Assembly (NCBI RefSeq): GCF_014193675.1
Contig: NZ_BLXZ01000001.1
Location: 186,001 to 250,000 of the forward strand
Direction of reading: 5' to 3'
Source: Geomonas limicola
GTDB lineage: Bacteria > Desulfobacterota > Desulfuromonadia > Geobacterales > Geobacteraceae
Length of the DNA: 64,000 nt
A program made the translations under genes and the position numbers. Below the pieces are notes generated by a model. It did no database searches. It saw only the letters and a program-made list of their open reading frames with translations, and was not told the DNA's origin. Each line of letters begins with the position of its first letter. The stretch's first letter is position 1. Shown here piece by piece: positions 13,988 to 23,288 of the stretch.

Positions 13988-16702
13988 ATGAAGATGCCCA
14001 GCCTCACTACCTTGATTCTCAGCCTCGTTCTGCTCGGTCCTCTGGCCACGGGAGCGGCCCGGGCGGTCGTCCCCCCCACGGTGACCAACCTCCCTTCGGT
14101 CACCGAGCAGATCGGCACACCGGTACGCCTGGCCGGCGACACGAGCGGCAACCTCTACCTCACCGACCCGCGAGCCGGCGGCATCCTGGTCTTCGGCAAC
14201 GACGGCAAACTGGTGCGGAGCATCACCACCCTGAAAAAACCCCAGGGGATCGCGGTGACCGCATCCGGGGACCTGGTGGTGAGCCAGGGGACCTCGGTAT
14301 CGGTCCTCTCCGCGGCGGGGGTCGAGAAGTTCAAACTGGGTGCGGGCCAGGGACAGTTCAAGATGGCCAACGGCATCGCCATCGACAACGCCGGCTACCT
14401 CTACGTGGTAGACAGCCTGGACAACTGTGTCCAGGTCTTTACCCCCCAGGGGGCACCGGTCGCGCTCGGGGGCGCAGGTGCCGGCAAACCGGTGAACAGC
14501 TTCGGTACGGCCGGCAAGGCCACCGGCCAGTTCTCGCAGCCAAGCGCCATCGCCTTTGAGCCCACAAGCGGCCAGCTCGCCGTGGTGGATACCCTGAACA
14601 GCCGGGTACAGTTTTTCACCACTACCGGCAGCTTCGTTCAGTCCATCGGGTCGCCGGGTCTTGGTTCCCTCAAGTTCGGCGCCCCGCAGGGGGTCGCCTT
14701 CGGGGCCACCGCCTCGGGCACCGTCATGTACGTGGTGGATGCCTTCCAGAGCAACATCCAGGCGATCGATCTGACCAGTGGCTCCTTCCTCCGGGTGATC
14801 GGAAGCTACGGCAAGGGGAGCGGCAAGCTGGTGGTCCCCACCGATCTCATCTATGACGCCTTCGACGCCCGCAACCCGCGGCTGGTGGTAGCCAACGGCT
14901 TCGGCAACCTGACCCTGTTCGGGATCGAGATCCCGGCAAGCAGCGGTTCGACCGGCAACGGCCCGGCCCTGAGCATCAACACGCTCCCCCTGGCCACCAA
15001 CCTCACGGCGCTCACCATAAGCGGCACGGTGGCCGCCAACGCCACGGTGCACATCACGGCAAGTACCTCGGCCCTGGTTGGAGCGGTCACCGGCGGTACC
15101 ACCTGGAGCGCCCCGGTCACCGGCCTGGCCCTTGGTACCAACCAGTTCACCGTCACCGCTACCGACAACACGAGCGGCGCGACCACCAGCACCCTGGTAA
15201 GCGTCTTCGTTACCGGGTCTGGCGGAGCCGTTACCCCGCTTACCGTGAACGCGCTGCCGAGCCTCACCGCGACTGCGGCCCAGACCTTGAGCGGCACCGT
15301 GCAGCCCGGCTCGACCGTGACGGTGAACGGCAACGCGGCCACCGTGTCCGGCGGCACCTGGAGCTACCCGACCACGCTCGCACAAGGCCTCAACACCTTC
15401 CAGATCTCCGCGGCAAACGCCTCCTTCAGCAGCGCGAGCGCCAGCATCAACATCACGCTCAACTCGGTGGCACCGGTCCTCGATGTTGCGCTCTTGCCGA
15501 GCGGCAGTACCACCAGCAACCAGCTTTTGACCGTTTCCGGAACGGTCAGCGACGCCCTCCCCTGCACGGTACGCATCACCGTGAACGGCCAGGCACTCCC
15601 GGCGCTCCCGGTGGTGAACGGTTCCTTCTCTACCGGGGTATTCCTCGTGGTGGGGAGTAACAGCATCGACGTGCAGGCGGTGGACAGCGTCGGCAACCAA
15701 AGCGCCACGGTGCGCAGCAGCATCAACTTCGCACCGACGGCACCGGTGCTGACCATCGGGGTACCGGATGGCTCCTCGGTCCCCAGCGCGGCACTCACCC
15801 TCACCGGGAGCGTAAGCGCCGGGAGCACGGTCCAGGTGAGCGTCGCCGGCGTGAGCGTCCCGGTCACGGTAAGCGGCAATAACTGGAGCGCCCCCGTCAC
15901 CCTCGCCCCGGGAACCAGCACCATCCTCGCCACGGCCACCCTGGGCAGCCTCAGTTCGACGGCCCGCGCCAGCGTCAGCTACGACCCGGGCGCCCCGGCG
16001 CTCACCATCAGCGCCCCGTCGCAAAATGCCATACTGGCCGCCGGTACCAGCCAGGCGGTGAGCGTCACCGGCACGACCACCCCGGGTGCCAACCTGCTCG
16101 CCACCCTGGACGGGGCGAACCTTACCGTGAACCTCGCTGCCAACGGTGGGTTCAGCATCCCCCTGGGTAACCTCGCCGTCGGAAGCCACACGCTCTCCCT
16201 CACCGCCCTGGACGCGCTGGGGAACTCGGCGAGTGCGCTGCGCAGCATCGTGGTGGCCGATCCGACCCCGCCGCCGGTCACCCTGGACGCGGCGAACCCG
16301 CTCAAGCTCAGTGTCGGGACCGGCGTGACCCTGGTGGTGCGCGATAAAAACGGCCCGGTGACCGGCGCTGTCAGCACGGTGAACGGGGTGAGCACCCTGG
16401 ATCTCTCCGGAGCCAGCTACGATCCGGCAAGCTTAAGCGTCACCGCGGTCACCCCCACCGGGGCCACCACCCGCAACGGGGTGCTGACCCCCTCGGAGAT
16501 CGCCGGACAGGTCGGCGTTCCCGGCATAGGCGATGCGCTCGAGGCCCTTAAGATCGCCACCGGCGCGCGACAGGCCGGCCTCCTGGAGAAGATGCACGGC
16601 GACGTGGCCCCCCTGGCCAACGGCACCCCCATTCCCGACGGCAAGATCGACATCGAGGACGTCGTGGTCATCATGATGCGCGTTGTCGGCAAGCCCTGGT
16701 AG
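13988..16702 (+). CDS. Secreted NHL beta-propeller / Ig-like repeat protein with dockerin-like C-terminus
   Basis: A 904-aa exported protein with a signal peptide (MKMPSLTTLILSLVLLGPLA, then TGAARA). Residues about 40-310 are NHL-type repeats (for example NGIAIDNAGYLYVVDSLDN), expected to fold as a beta-propeller. Residues about 325-800 are tandem bacterial Ig-like repeats with the signature SGTV..GSTV.V. The last 33 residues (DVAPL...PDGKIDIEDVVVIMMRVVG) resemble a dockerin or EF-hand calcium-binding tail. Such proteins accompany cytochrome clusters in Geobacter and may be surface scaffolds; function here is inferred. GGAG lies eight bases before the ATG. The lipoprotein gene follows 21 bases after the stop. 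Confidence 0.82.
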   Translation: MKMPSLTTLILSLVLLGPLATGAARAVVPPTVTNLPSVTEQIGTPVRLAGDTSGNLYLTDPRAGGILVFGNDGKLVRSITTLKKPQGIAVTASGDLVVSQGTSVSVLSAAGVEKFKLGAGQGQFKMANGIAIDNAGYLYVVDSLDNCVQVFTPQGAPVALGGAGAGKPVNSFGTAGKATGQFSQPSAIAFEPTSGQLAVVDTLNSRVQFFTTTGSFVQSIGSPGLGSLKFGAPQGVAFGATASGTVMYVVDAFQSNIQAIDLTSGSFLRVIGSYGKGSGKLVVPTDLIYDAFDARNPRLVVANGFGNLTLFGIEIPASSGSTGNGPALSINTLPLATNLTALTISGTVAANATVHITASTSALVGAVTGGTTWSAPVTGLALGTNQFTVTATDNTSGATTSTLVSVFVTGSGGAVTPLTVNALPSLTATAAQTLSGTVQPGSTVTVNGNAATVSGGTWSYPTTLAQGLNTFQISAANASFSSASASINITLNSVAPVLDVALLPSGSTTSNQLLTVSGTVSDALPCTVRITVNGQALPALPVVNGSFSTGVFLVVGSNSIDVQAVDSVGNQSATVRSSINFAPTAPVLTIGVPDGSSVPSAALTLTGSVSAGSTVQVSVAGVSVPVTVSGNNWSAPVTLAPGTSTILATATLGSLSSTARASVSYDPGAPALTISAPSQNAILAAGTSQAVSVTGTTTPGANLLATLDGANLTVNLAANGGFSIPLGNLAVGSHTLSLTALDALGNSASALRSIVVADPTPPPVTLDAANPLKLSVGTGVTLVVRDKNGPVTGAVSTVNGVSTLDLSGASYDPASLSVTAVTPTGATTRNGVLTPSEIAGQVGVPGIGDALEALKIATGARQAGLLEKMHGDVAPLANGTPIPDGKIDIEDVVVIMMRVVGKPW

Positions 16703-16723
16703 AAGCGTACGAGGATCAAAGAC

Positions 16724-17245
16724 ATGAACCAGTTCATCCGTTTCGCACTGTTGTCGCTCACCTTTTCAACCCTTGCCGCCTGCGGTGGCGGAGGCTCGGG
16801 TGGAGCGGCCACCGGCCCGCAAAAAACCGCCACGGTAACGTTCGCCATCCTGGGGAACTACAGCTCACCCATCAGCGGGGTCTCCGTCAAGGCCCGGCTT
16901 CCCGAAGGGGTAAGCGTGGCCCTGGATGGGACGACGCATAACCTGCAGCAACCAGGGCTCTCCTCGGCCAAGGGGCTTGCCTTCGGCACCTACTCCGCCA
17001 GCATCCGCCAGGTGGACCTGGGGGTGGTCAACCTGAGCCAGAGCATCGGCTACGGCACCTTTGCCACCCTGCAGCTCACGGTCCAGCCCGGGTACACCTT
17101 GAGCGCCCAGAGCTTCCGGACCCTGAACACCCCGTTTCCCGGGTTCAAGGCGGTCGCCACCGACCCGAACCTCGGCGTGGTCACCACCGACAACACCTTG
17201 GCCGGGAGGATTACCCCCTCCTTGGACGTAACCTTCGGCTACTAG
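16724..17245 (+). CDS. Small lipoprotein of unknown function in the cytochrome operon
   Basis: A 173-aa lipoprotein: signal MNQFIRFALLSLTFSTLAAC with lipobox LAAC, then a Gly-rich linker and one beta-rich domain (ATVTFAILGNYSSPISGVSV, later LPEGVSVALDG). There is no Cys after the lipid anchor and no haem motif. The fold looks like a single beta-sandwich; a cohesin-like role as binder of the dockerin-like tail of the preceding protein is conceivable, but this is only suggested by adjacency and general pattern. It lies between the NHL/Ig protein and the large cytochrome in one operon. Confidence 0.8.
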   Translation: MNQFIRFALLSLTFSTLAACGGGGSGGAATGPQKTATVTFAILGNYSSPISGVSVKARLPEGVSVALDGTTHNLQQPGLSSAKGLAFGTYSASIRQVDLGVVNLSQSIGYGTFATLQLTVQPGYTLSAQSFRTLNTPFPGFKAVATDPNLGVVTTDNTLAGRITPSLDVTFGY

Positions 17246-17287
17246 TGATACGGGGCGCGCACCCCGCTACCGTCTTCAGGAGCAGTT

Positions 17288-20200
17288 ATGAACAACGTGG
17301 TATTCAAGACTCTGGTGCTCGGCATGCTTTGCCTGCTGGCCCCCTTAACCGCAGGCGCCGTGGTGGTCGATTCCCCCCACGGCAGTGCCGACGGGTACAG
17401 CTGCACCAACTGTCACACGGGCCATATCACGCTGGGGAGCACCGGGTTCAACAACATCTGCCTGACCTGCCACCGCCCCGGTGTCGCGGTCTCCGGGCGC
17501 AAACCGTTCGCCCCGGGCGATGCCGCCGACCCGTTCGGCCTCTACACCACGACCAGCCCGCAGCGGCTCTACCAGACCTCGCACCGCTGGGACGGCCTCG
17601 ACACCGCCCCCTGGGCCGGGGCCCAGCCGCCGGTATTTGCCAGCATGACCGGGGTGCGCGGCCGCACCGGAGCGCAGATGGCCTGCGTGCGCTGCCACAA
17701 CCAGCACGACAACTCGCTCCCGCCGTTTTTGAGGATGGCCAACGACCAGGACCAGATGTGCCTGGACTGCCACCGCAGCCGTAACCAGAGAAACCACGCC
17801 AGCGGCACCCATCCCGTCAACTTCGTGTATGGCGGTGCGGATTCCAAGGCCGTGTTGCGCCCGGCAGAGTACTTCAACCCGCCGGTGAACGCGAACCCCG
17901 CCAACGCCTCCTCGAACCTGGCTGCCAAGTTCAAGGGTGGGAAACTGGTCTGCTCCACCTGCCACGGGGTCCACTACGCCGACTCGAGCAGCGCGACCTT
18001 TGACTCCTACAGCTCCTCGAACGGGCTGAAAAAAGGTGACGGGTATCTCTTGCGCACCGACCTGCGCGGTCCCCAGGTGGCCATCGGCGCGCCGGACAAC
18101 AGCAACATCTGCCTCAACTGCCACGCCGGGAAGAAGAACCACAACAACCATGGCCAGGACGTGCAGTGTACCGACTGCCACGGCGCCCACGTCGATCCGG
18201 GCAACGGCAGCGCCCCCAACAGTTTCCTGATCTGGCGTTACATGAACATCTCGAGCTTCGCCGGCAAGGTGCGCAACAAGCCGGTCTTCTCGAGCGCCAC
18301 CTCGATCATGTCGGCAAACTTCAAGGATCCCAACGGTACCGGCATCTGCCAGGCCTGCCACGTGGTACCCGCCGGCGTCGCCCCTGCCCACGACCTCCCC
18401 AGCGCCCAGGCGCGGGACTGCGTGGTGTGCCACAACCACAACAGCCAGGTCGGCTCCTTCTCGGGAGGCTGCACCTCCTGCCACGGCTACCCGATCACCG
18501 CGAATCGGATCGGCGGCCCCGACGGCCTCGCCGCTCCGGCCACCGGCGCCCTCGGTGCCAGCCCGGCCAGCGCCGGCGCCCACGCTACCCACGTGACCGC
18601 ACGCTCGATCCAGTGCCTTGCCTGCCACAACGGCTACACGACCACCCAGATGGGTAACGGGAAGATCGAGATGGGCTTCGGGGTTACGCCCCAGACCTGG
18701 AGCGGCTTCCAGTCGCAGGTCACCACCGGCACCATCTACGTGAACAGCAGCCTGAACGCCGGCTACAGCTGGAGCGCCCAGGCCGGCACCACCCTGAATC
18801 AGGCTCCCGGCCAGGCTATCAGCTGCAGCATCTACTGCCACGGCTCCACGCTTTCTGGCGGCAGCACCACCCGCCCGCAGTGGACCGGCTCGGGCCAGGC
18901 GCTCTGTGGCAGCTGCCACGGCGCAAGCGCCACCACGCCCCCCACCACCGGCGGCCACCTGCGCCACGCAGGAAGCGGCGCAACCGGGCTGGCTCTCGCC
19001 TGTGCCTCCTGCCACGGCTCCCCGGGCGCCACCGGTCACGTGGACGGCAGCGTCTCCTGGAACCTGAGCCCGCTCACCCCCCAGGGGGGCGCCGCCCAGT
19101 ACCGCAGCCTCACGGTCGGCACCACCGGTCAGCCGGCACCCAGCGCGAGCTACGGGCAGTGCTCGAACCTCTACTGCCACGGCGGCAAAGCCGTCACCTG
19201 GGGCGGTCCGGCACTTCCCGCGGATTGCAGCGGCTGCCACGGCGGCCTCACTACCGGCCCCGACTACGCAAACGGCTCCCCCAAGGCCAACAGCCACGCC
19301 AAGCACGTGGTGACCAACGGCCTTACCTGCAACCTGTGCCACAGCTCCGTGGTGGACGCCTCCGGCGCCATCGTGAACCGCGCCCTGCACGTGGACCAGG
19401 TCTACGAAGTGCTCCAGGGAGGAAGCGCAAGCTTCAGCGTCAGCGTCGCGGGGAATGCCTCGACTGCCACCCAGTGCAGCAACATAAGCTGCCACGGCGG
19501 CACCGGCACCACAGCAACCTGGGGCCAGAGCCTCAACTGCCAGGACTGCCACAGCGCGGCAAGCGATCTGGACAACTTCAGCGGCAGTTTCTGGAACAAC
19601 GGCATCGTCGGCAAGGTGAGCAGTTCCGAATGGCTTAGTACCGGCCACGGTGCAAGCGCCGCTTACCGTTCCGGCAACCCCGGGGCCAACTTCGGCCGCA
19701 ACGGAAACCCGCGCCAGTGCGAGTTCTGCCACGATTCCAACGTTGCCCACAAGCTCTCCGGCAACCCCTTCCGGCTCCTGAACTACTCCTCGGCCGCCTG
19801 GGGCCGCAACCAGGTCTGCCAGAGCTGCCACGCCCCCGGCGCCACCGGGGTCAGCGCCAACGGATCCCTGATCAGCTCGAGCCTGAAGATCGGCTCCGCG
19901 CACCTCGGGGCCAAGCACGGCGCAGCCAACAGCGGCGGCCAGTTCTGCTGGGACTGCCACGACGCCCACGGCGACGGCAACGATTACATGATGCACACCC
20001 AGGTGGCGAAGAGCTCCGACCGCAGCAGCGGCGCTCCGACGGCAACCGTCGCCGTAAGCTTCACCCTGGCCACCCCCGGCGCGACAGCCTGGAGCGACTT
20101 CGTGAAACCTGGCCCGGCCTTCAACGGTATCTGCCAGGCCTGCCACACGAGCACCGCCCACTTCACGGCGAGTTCCTACGACGCCACCCACAACCCCGGC

Positions 20201-20677
20201 GGCAGCTGCGTCGCCTGCCACAACCACACCGGAAGCGGCAAAAACCTCGCCTTCGAACCGGGCGGCGCCTGCGACACCTGCCACGGCTACCCGCCCGCCC
20301 CGCGCAAGGTAACCGGGTCGCTCTCCTTCGGCGTCCAGGGTAGTTGGTCCAGCGCCCGCTTCGAGGATTACTCCGGTGGCGGCGGCGCCCACCTGGTCGC
20401 GGGACACATCCCGAAGAGCGCCAATGCGTCCCAGGGATGGAGCAACTGCCTCCCCTGCCACAACGGCGGGTCGGCCTCCCACACCACCGCTCAGCCGCTC
20501 AGGAGCCACGTGGAGAACGTGACGGTCAAGATCGACCAGCAGCTGCGCTTCTCCAACGACGTGCAGGCCATCTACAGCAGCGCGCGCCTCACCTCCGGCG
20601 GCACCAACAAGTCCGGCAGCTGCTTCAACGTAGCCTGCCACTTCGCGCCGACCCCGAAGTGGAGCATCGAGCGTTAA
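17288..20677 (+). CDS. Giant multiheme c-type cytochrome (up to 27 haem sites)
   Basis: An 1129-aa exported protein with a signal peptide (MNNVVFKTLVLGMLCLLAPL, ending TAGA). I count 23 CxxCH motifs, three CX4CH motifs (CSNLYCH, CSNISCH, CFNVACH) and one CX3CH (CSIYCH), giving up to 27 covalent haems. There is no lipobox, so it is probably secreted or a component of an outer-membrane conduit. The protein is Ser/Gly/Asn-rich between motifs, with no other catalytic domain seen. AGGAG precedes the ATG. It is the last gene of the riboswitch-controlled operon, ended by a strong bidirectional terminator. Confidence 0.92.
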   Translation: MNNVVFKTLVLGMLCLLAPLTAGAVVVDSPHGSADGYSCTNCHTGHITLGSTGFNNICLTCHRPGVAVSGRKPFAPGDAADPFGLYTTTSPQRLYQTSHRWDGLDTAPWAGAQPPVFASMTGVRGRTGAQMACVRCHNQHDNSLPPFLRMANDQDQMCLDCHRSRNQRNHASGTHPVNFVYGGADSKAVLRPAEYFNPPVNANPANASSNLAAKFKGGKLVCSTCHGVHYADSSSATFDSYSSSNGLKKGDGYLLRTDLRGPQVAIGAPDNSNICLNCHAGKKNHNNHGQDVQCTDCHGAHVDPGNGSAPNSFLIWRYMNISSFAGKVRNKPVFSSATSIMSANFKDPNGTGICQACHVVPAGVAPAHDLPSAQARDCVVCHNHNSQVGSFSGGCTSCHGYPITANRIGGPDGLAAPATGALGASPASAGAHATHVTARSIQCLACHNGYTTTQMGNGKIEMGFGVTPQTWSGFQSQVTTGTIYVNSSLNAGYSWSAQAGTTLNQAPGQAISCSIYCHGSTLSGGSTTRPQWTGSGQALCGSCHGASATTPPTTGGHLRHAGSGATGLALACASCHGSPGATGHVDGSVSWNLSPLTPQGGAAQYRSLTVGTTGQPAPSASYGQCSNLYCHGGKAVTWGGPALPADCSGCHGGLTTGPDYANGSPKANSHAKHVVTNGLTCNLCHSSVVDASGAIVNRALHVDQVYEVLQGGSASFSVSVAGNASTATQCSNISCHGGTGTTATWGQSLNCQDCHSAASDLDNFSGSFWNNGIVGKVSSSEWLSTGHGASAAYRSGNPGANFGRNGNPRQCEFCHDSNVAHKLSGNPFRLLNYSSAAWGRNQVCQSCHAPGATGVSANGSLISSSLKIGSAHLGAKHGAANSGGQFCWDCHDAHGDGNDYMMHTQVAKSSDRSSGAPTATVAVSFTLATPGATAWSDFVKPGPAFNGICQACHTSTAHFTASSYDATHNPGGSCVACHNHTGSGKNLAFEPGGACDTCHGYPPAPRKVTGSLSFGVQGSWSSARFEDYSGGGGAHLVAGHIPKSANASQGWSNCLPCHNGGSASHTTAQPLRSHVENVTVKIDQQLRFSNDVQAIYSSARLTSGGTNKSGSCFNVACHFAPTPKWSIER

Positions 20678-20743
20678 GAGCCAGCCGGCTTCGCCCCCTA
20701 GCGGGCGGCAACTACCTCCCCCTCCATGAGAGGGCGCCTCACA

Positions 20744-20780
20744 ACAGGAAAGGCCGGGATCACTCCCGGCCTTTCCTGTT
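20744..20780. terminator. Bidirectional terminator between cytochrome operon and beta-barrel gene
   Basis: AACAGGAAAGGCCGGGA pairs perfectly with TCCCGGCCTTTCCTGTT around TCAC. It lies between two convergent genes and can serve both. Confidence 0.85.
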
Positions 20781-20801
20781 CCATCACCTGTCGCGCAGCG
20801 T

Positions 20802-22121
20802 TTAGAAGAGCTTGTTCCAGGTAAAGCTCACCCCGCTCCCCGACCGGCCGTTACGCACCGCACCCGAGTCCCAGACGTACCCCAGGTTGAAGGAGGAGTT
20901 GCCGAAAAAGGCCAGGTCGAGGCTCGCGGTACCCGCGACCGAGGTAGTCTCCCGGAACTGCACCCGGCCGTCATCCAGCGCGTTGGCCCGATCTGCCCAG
21001 AGGTAGGTCCCCGCCAGGGTCAGGTAGATGAAGAAGCAGAGTTCGCGGCGGTACCCCGCGCTTAGGATCGCGTAGTTGCTGACCAGGATATCGTCGTAGA
21101 CCATCCCGGTATAGTGGGGCCGGGCGATGTCCTCGGCCTCCCCCGACAACGGCCCGCCGTTCAGACGGTAGGCATTGAAGCGGTCGCCGCGGTTGTGGTA
21201 GGTCGTGCCCCCGTAGGCGCTCGCCACCAGGCGGTTTTTTTCGGAGAGACCGGGCACGGGGCCGGCCGCGAACAGGTACCCGCTTACCTGCAGATAGTCC
21301 CGGTTAACGGGACCAGGGTTCAGGCGGGTACCCAGTTCCTGCCACTCCGCGCGCACCTGGTAGTCGGCGTCGCAGCCAGCCGCAAAGCCGTAGTGCGGCA
21401 GCTCCAGGAGGTTGCGGCGCAGCGCATCGTAGCGCACCCTCAGCTTGGTACCGTAGCTGAGCGTGTTGGGCGGCAGCAAAAGTTCCGGGTTGGTCTCGTG
21501 GCTGCGGGCCGCGTAGAAATACCCAACCGTGCCGAGCAGTTGCACCTTCAGGTCGTTGTCCACCTCGAGGGGTGCCACGGGAAGCCGCACCCCGGGCCCC
21601 AGAGAAAACGAGGCGCTCCCGTAGCTCACGGTGCTCGCGGTCACCTCACGGTTCTCGGCGAGCTCGGTCTGGGTCCCCGGCAGGGTGTAGTTCTCCAGGC
21701 GCCCCACCACTTCCAGAGGCCCCACTATCCTGCGGTCGTACTCAAGGTCGTTCACGAAGATGCTCACCACGTCCCGGGTGCGGGAATCCTCCCAGTAGTG
21801 CCTGAAGTACCCGGCGGCGATGGGGACACCGGTGGTGCGTCCCTGCCGGGGAAGCAGCAGGGTCCCCCCTAGGGTGAGGGCGGTCTGGTGGGCGCGGTCC
21901 GTGGCGGGGAGTGCAATGGAGTAGCCGTGAAAGTTGGTGGAACCGGCCTCGCCGGCAAGCGGGGTGTGGTAGACGGGGGACGCTGCGTCGGAAGGCGGAT
22001 CGGCCGCCAGCACCGGTTGCCCGATGCAGCCTACCAGGAGCAGAAGCAGGAGCGCCGCTCGAACCAGCCGGCCCAAAGATACCTCACTGCCCGTTTCCTG
22101 AAGTTGACCGTTGCTCGCCAT
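20802..22121 (-). CDS. Putative outer-membrane beta-barrel protein
   Basis: A 439-aa protein with a long N-terminal export signal (LVRAALLLLLLVGCIGQPVL, then AADPP), alternating amphipathic strands across the body and a terminal aromatic residue (SFTWNKLF), all typical of outer-membrane barrels. No specific family was recognised. The start is the second ATG of the frame, which has GGAG six bases upstream; the first lacks one. It converges on the giant cytochrome gene. It could be a porin partner of the cytochromes, as in porin-cytochrome conduits, but it is on the opposite strand with its own control, so this is speculative. Confidence 0.72.
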   Translation of the reverse strand: MASNGQLQETGSEVSLGRLVRAALLLLLLVGCIGQPVLAADPPSDAASPVYHTPLAGEAGSTNFHGYSIALPATDRAHQTALTLGGTLLLPRQGRTTGVPIAAGYFRHYWEDSRTRDVVSIFVNDLEYDRRIVGPLEVVGRLENYTLPGTQTELAENREVTASTVSYGSASFSLGPGVRLPVAPLEVDNDLKVQLLGTVGYFYAARSHETNPELLLPPNTLSYGTKLRVRYDALRRNLLELPHYGFAAGCDADYQVRAEWQELGTRLNPGPVNRDYLQVSGYLFAAGPVPGLSEKNRLVASAYGGTTYHNRGDRFNAYRLNGGPLSGEAEDIARPHYTGMVYDDILVSNYAILSAGYRRELCFFIYLTLAGTYLWADRANALDDGRVQFRETTSVAGTASLDLAFFGNSSFNLGYVWDSGAVRNGRSGSGVSFTWNKLF

Positions 22122-22274
22122 GATCCGCTCCGTCTCCATGAACGAAACCAGATCTGACTATAATGTGAGAATTCAAATTAGCAACCTGGGCAGGGAAACT
22201 GCCAGGGGAACCTCCCGCCCGGTGCCCTCCCCTCTCAGGACCGGTTTGCCCACCCCAGCGTCCGAAAATCTCAC

Positions 22275-22320
22275 TTGACAGCCCTTGGTTATCACCTGAT
22301 ATAGTTATCACCAGATAACC
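22275..22320 (+). promoter_or_regulatory. lexA promoter with two overlapping LexA operators
   Basis: TTGACA at 22275-22280 and GATATA at 22298-22303 form a promoter with a 17-base spacer. Overlapping it are GGTTATCACCTGATA (22287-22301) and AGTTATCACCAGATAACC (22303-22320). The second fits the Geobacter LexA motif GGTT-N2-C-N4-G-N3-ACC except for its first base; the first has a perfect left half. Autoregulation is expected. Confidence 0.8.
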
Positions 22321-22332
22321 AAGGAGGTCGTC

Positions 22333-22938
22333 ATGGAGCGGCTCACCCCCCGTCAGCAGGAAGTCCTGGAGATCGTCACCGACTACATCGCCAGCAACGG
22401 CTATCCCCCAAGCCTCAGGGAGATCGGCAAGTGTCTCTCGGTATCCGGCACCCTGGGGGTCATGAAGCACCTGGAGGCCCTGGAAAAGAAGGGGTATCTG
22501 CGCCGGCAGGAGGGGAGTTCGCGCGGCATCGCGCTGTGCAACCAGGCCCAGGCGGCAAGCCTCCCCATCGTCGGCGTGGTCCGGGCCGGCGCGCTGCATC
22601 CGGCCATCGAGGACGTCGAGGGGCACTTCGCCATCGACAGCTCCCAACTCCGCTCCGGCGGCACCTTTTTCCTGCGCGTCAAGGGCGACTCGATGATCCA
22701 CGCCCACATCAAGGAGGGGGATCTTGCCCTGGTGCGACCCCAGCCCACCGCGCTGAACCGGGACATCGTGGTGGCCATGGTCGGAGGCGAGGCGACCCTG
22801 AAGCGTTTTTACCGGGAGGGGAACCAGATCAGGCTGCAGCCGGAGAATCCCAACTACGAACCGATCATCGTCCGCGAGGAAGACGGGGAGCTTTCCATCG
22901 TGGGGAAAGTAGTTGGCATCTATCGGCAAATGGAGTAG
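22333..22938 (+). CDS. lexA: LexA SOS repressor
   Basis: A 201-aa protein with an N-terminal winged helix (residues 1-70; LTPRQQEVLEIVTDYI, PPSLREIG) and a C-terminal S24 self-cleavage domain: cleavage bond Ala85-Gly86 (VRAGALHP), nucleophile Ser119 (KGDSMI) and general base Lys156 (EATLKRF). It represses SOS genes and cleaves itself when RecA is activated. AAGGAGGT lies before the ATG and LexA operators overlap the promoter. It is the first gene of a lexA / small protein / dinB cassette. Geobacter species often have two lexA genes; which one this is cannot be told here. Confidence 0.96.
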   Translation: MERLTPRQQEVLEIVTDYIASNGYPPSLREIGKCLSVSGTLGVMKHLEALEKKGYLRRQEGSSRGIALCNQAQAASLPIVGVVRAGALHPAIEDVEGHFAIDSSQLRSGGTFFLRVKGDSMIHAHIKEGDLALVRPQPTALNRDIVVAMVGGEATLKRFYREGNQIRLQPENPNYEPIIVREEDGELSIVGKVVGIYRQME

Positions 22939-22942
22939 GTTG

Positions 22943-23188
22943 ATGCGCAGAGTCGCCGAAAGGGTGAAAGTTGCCGCCATTTTTGCGCCGGGCTCGAAGA
23001 TCAAGCCGGTCTGGTTCGAGTGGCGCAGGCAAAAGCACGCGGTCACCGAGATGTCCTACTTCTGGAAGAGCCACGATGGCGCGGCGCTTAGGCTGCACTT
23101 CGCGGTGAGCGACGGCAGCAACCTCTTCGAGCTCATCTTCAACGCCACCGACCAGAACTGGACCCTGGAGGGGGTCGAAGGGCGCTGA
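22943..23188 (+). CDS. Small conserved protein between lexA and dinB
   Basis: An 81-aa protein starting four bases after the lexA stop, with GGAG upstream inside lexA. The core reads IKPVWFEWRRQKHAVTEMSY, then FWKS, and LFELIFNATDQNWTLEGV near the end. The pattern (WR+ ... YEL.F ... W.L) resembles the small DUF6504-type proteins found near SOS polymerases, but that match is tentative. Its place between lexA and dinB suggests a role in the damage response. Confidence 0.8.
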   Translation: MRRVAERVKVAAIFAPGSKIKPVWFEWRRQKHAVTEMSYFWKSHDGAALRLHFAVSDGSNLFELIFNATDQNWTLEGVEGR

Positions 23189-23288
23189 AGCGGGCGCGTG
23201 CCCGGGGCATCGTGGCACCCCTCCCCCTGCTACCGGGAGAGCCCCACCGGCGACGCTGTCGTTCGCCCCCGAACAGCCGGAGCAGACC

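Noticed and set aside
13784..16189. 801-codon antisense frame over the NHL/Ig protein
   Set aside because: Shadow of GC-rich codons; the product is Gly/Arg/Glu-rich without recognisable domains, while the plus-strand frame has a signal peptide and NHL repeats.
17345..20641. 1098-codon open frame antisense to the giant cytochrome
   Set aside because: It mirrors the GC-rich third positions of a protein full of CxxCH motifs; the antisense protein is Val/Ala/Gly-rich with no domain, and the sense frame has a signal peptide and 23 CxxCH.
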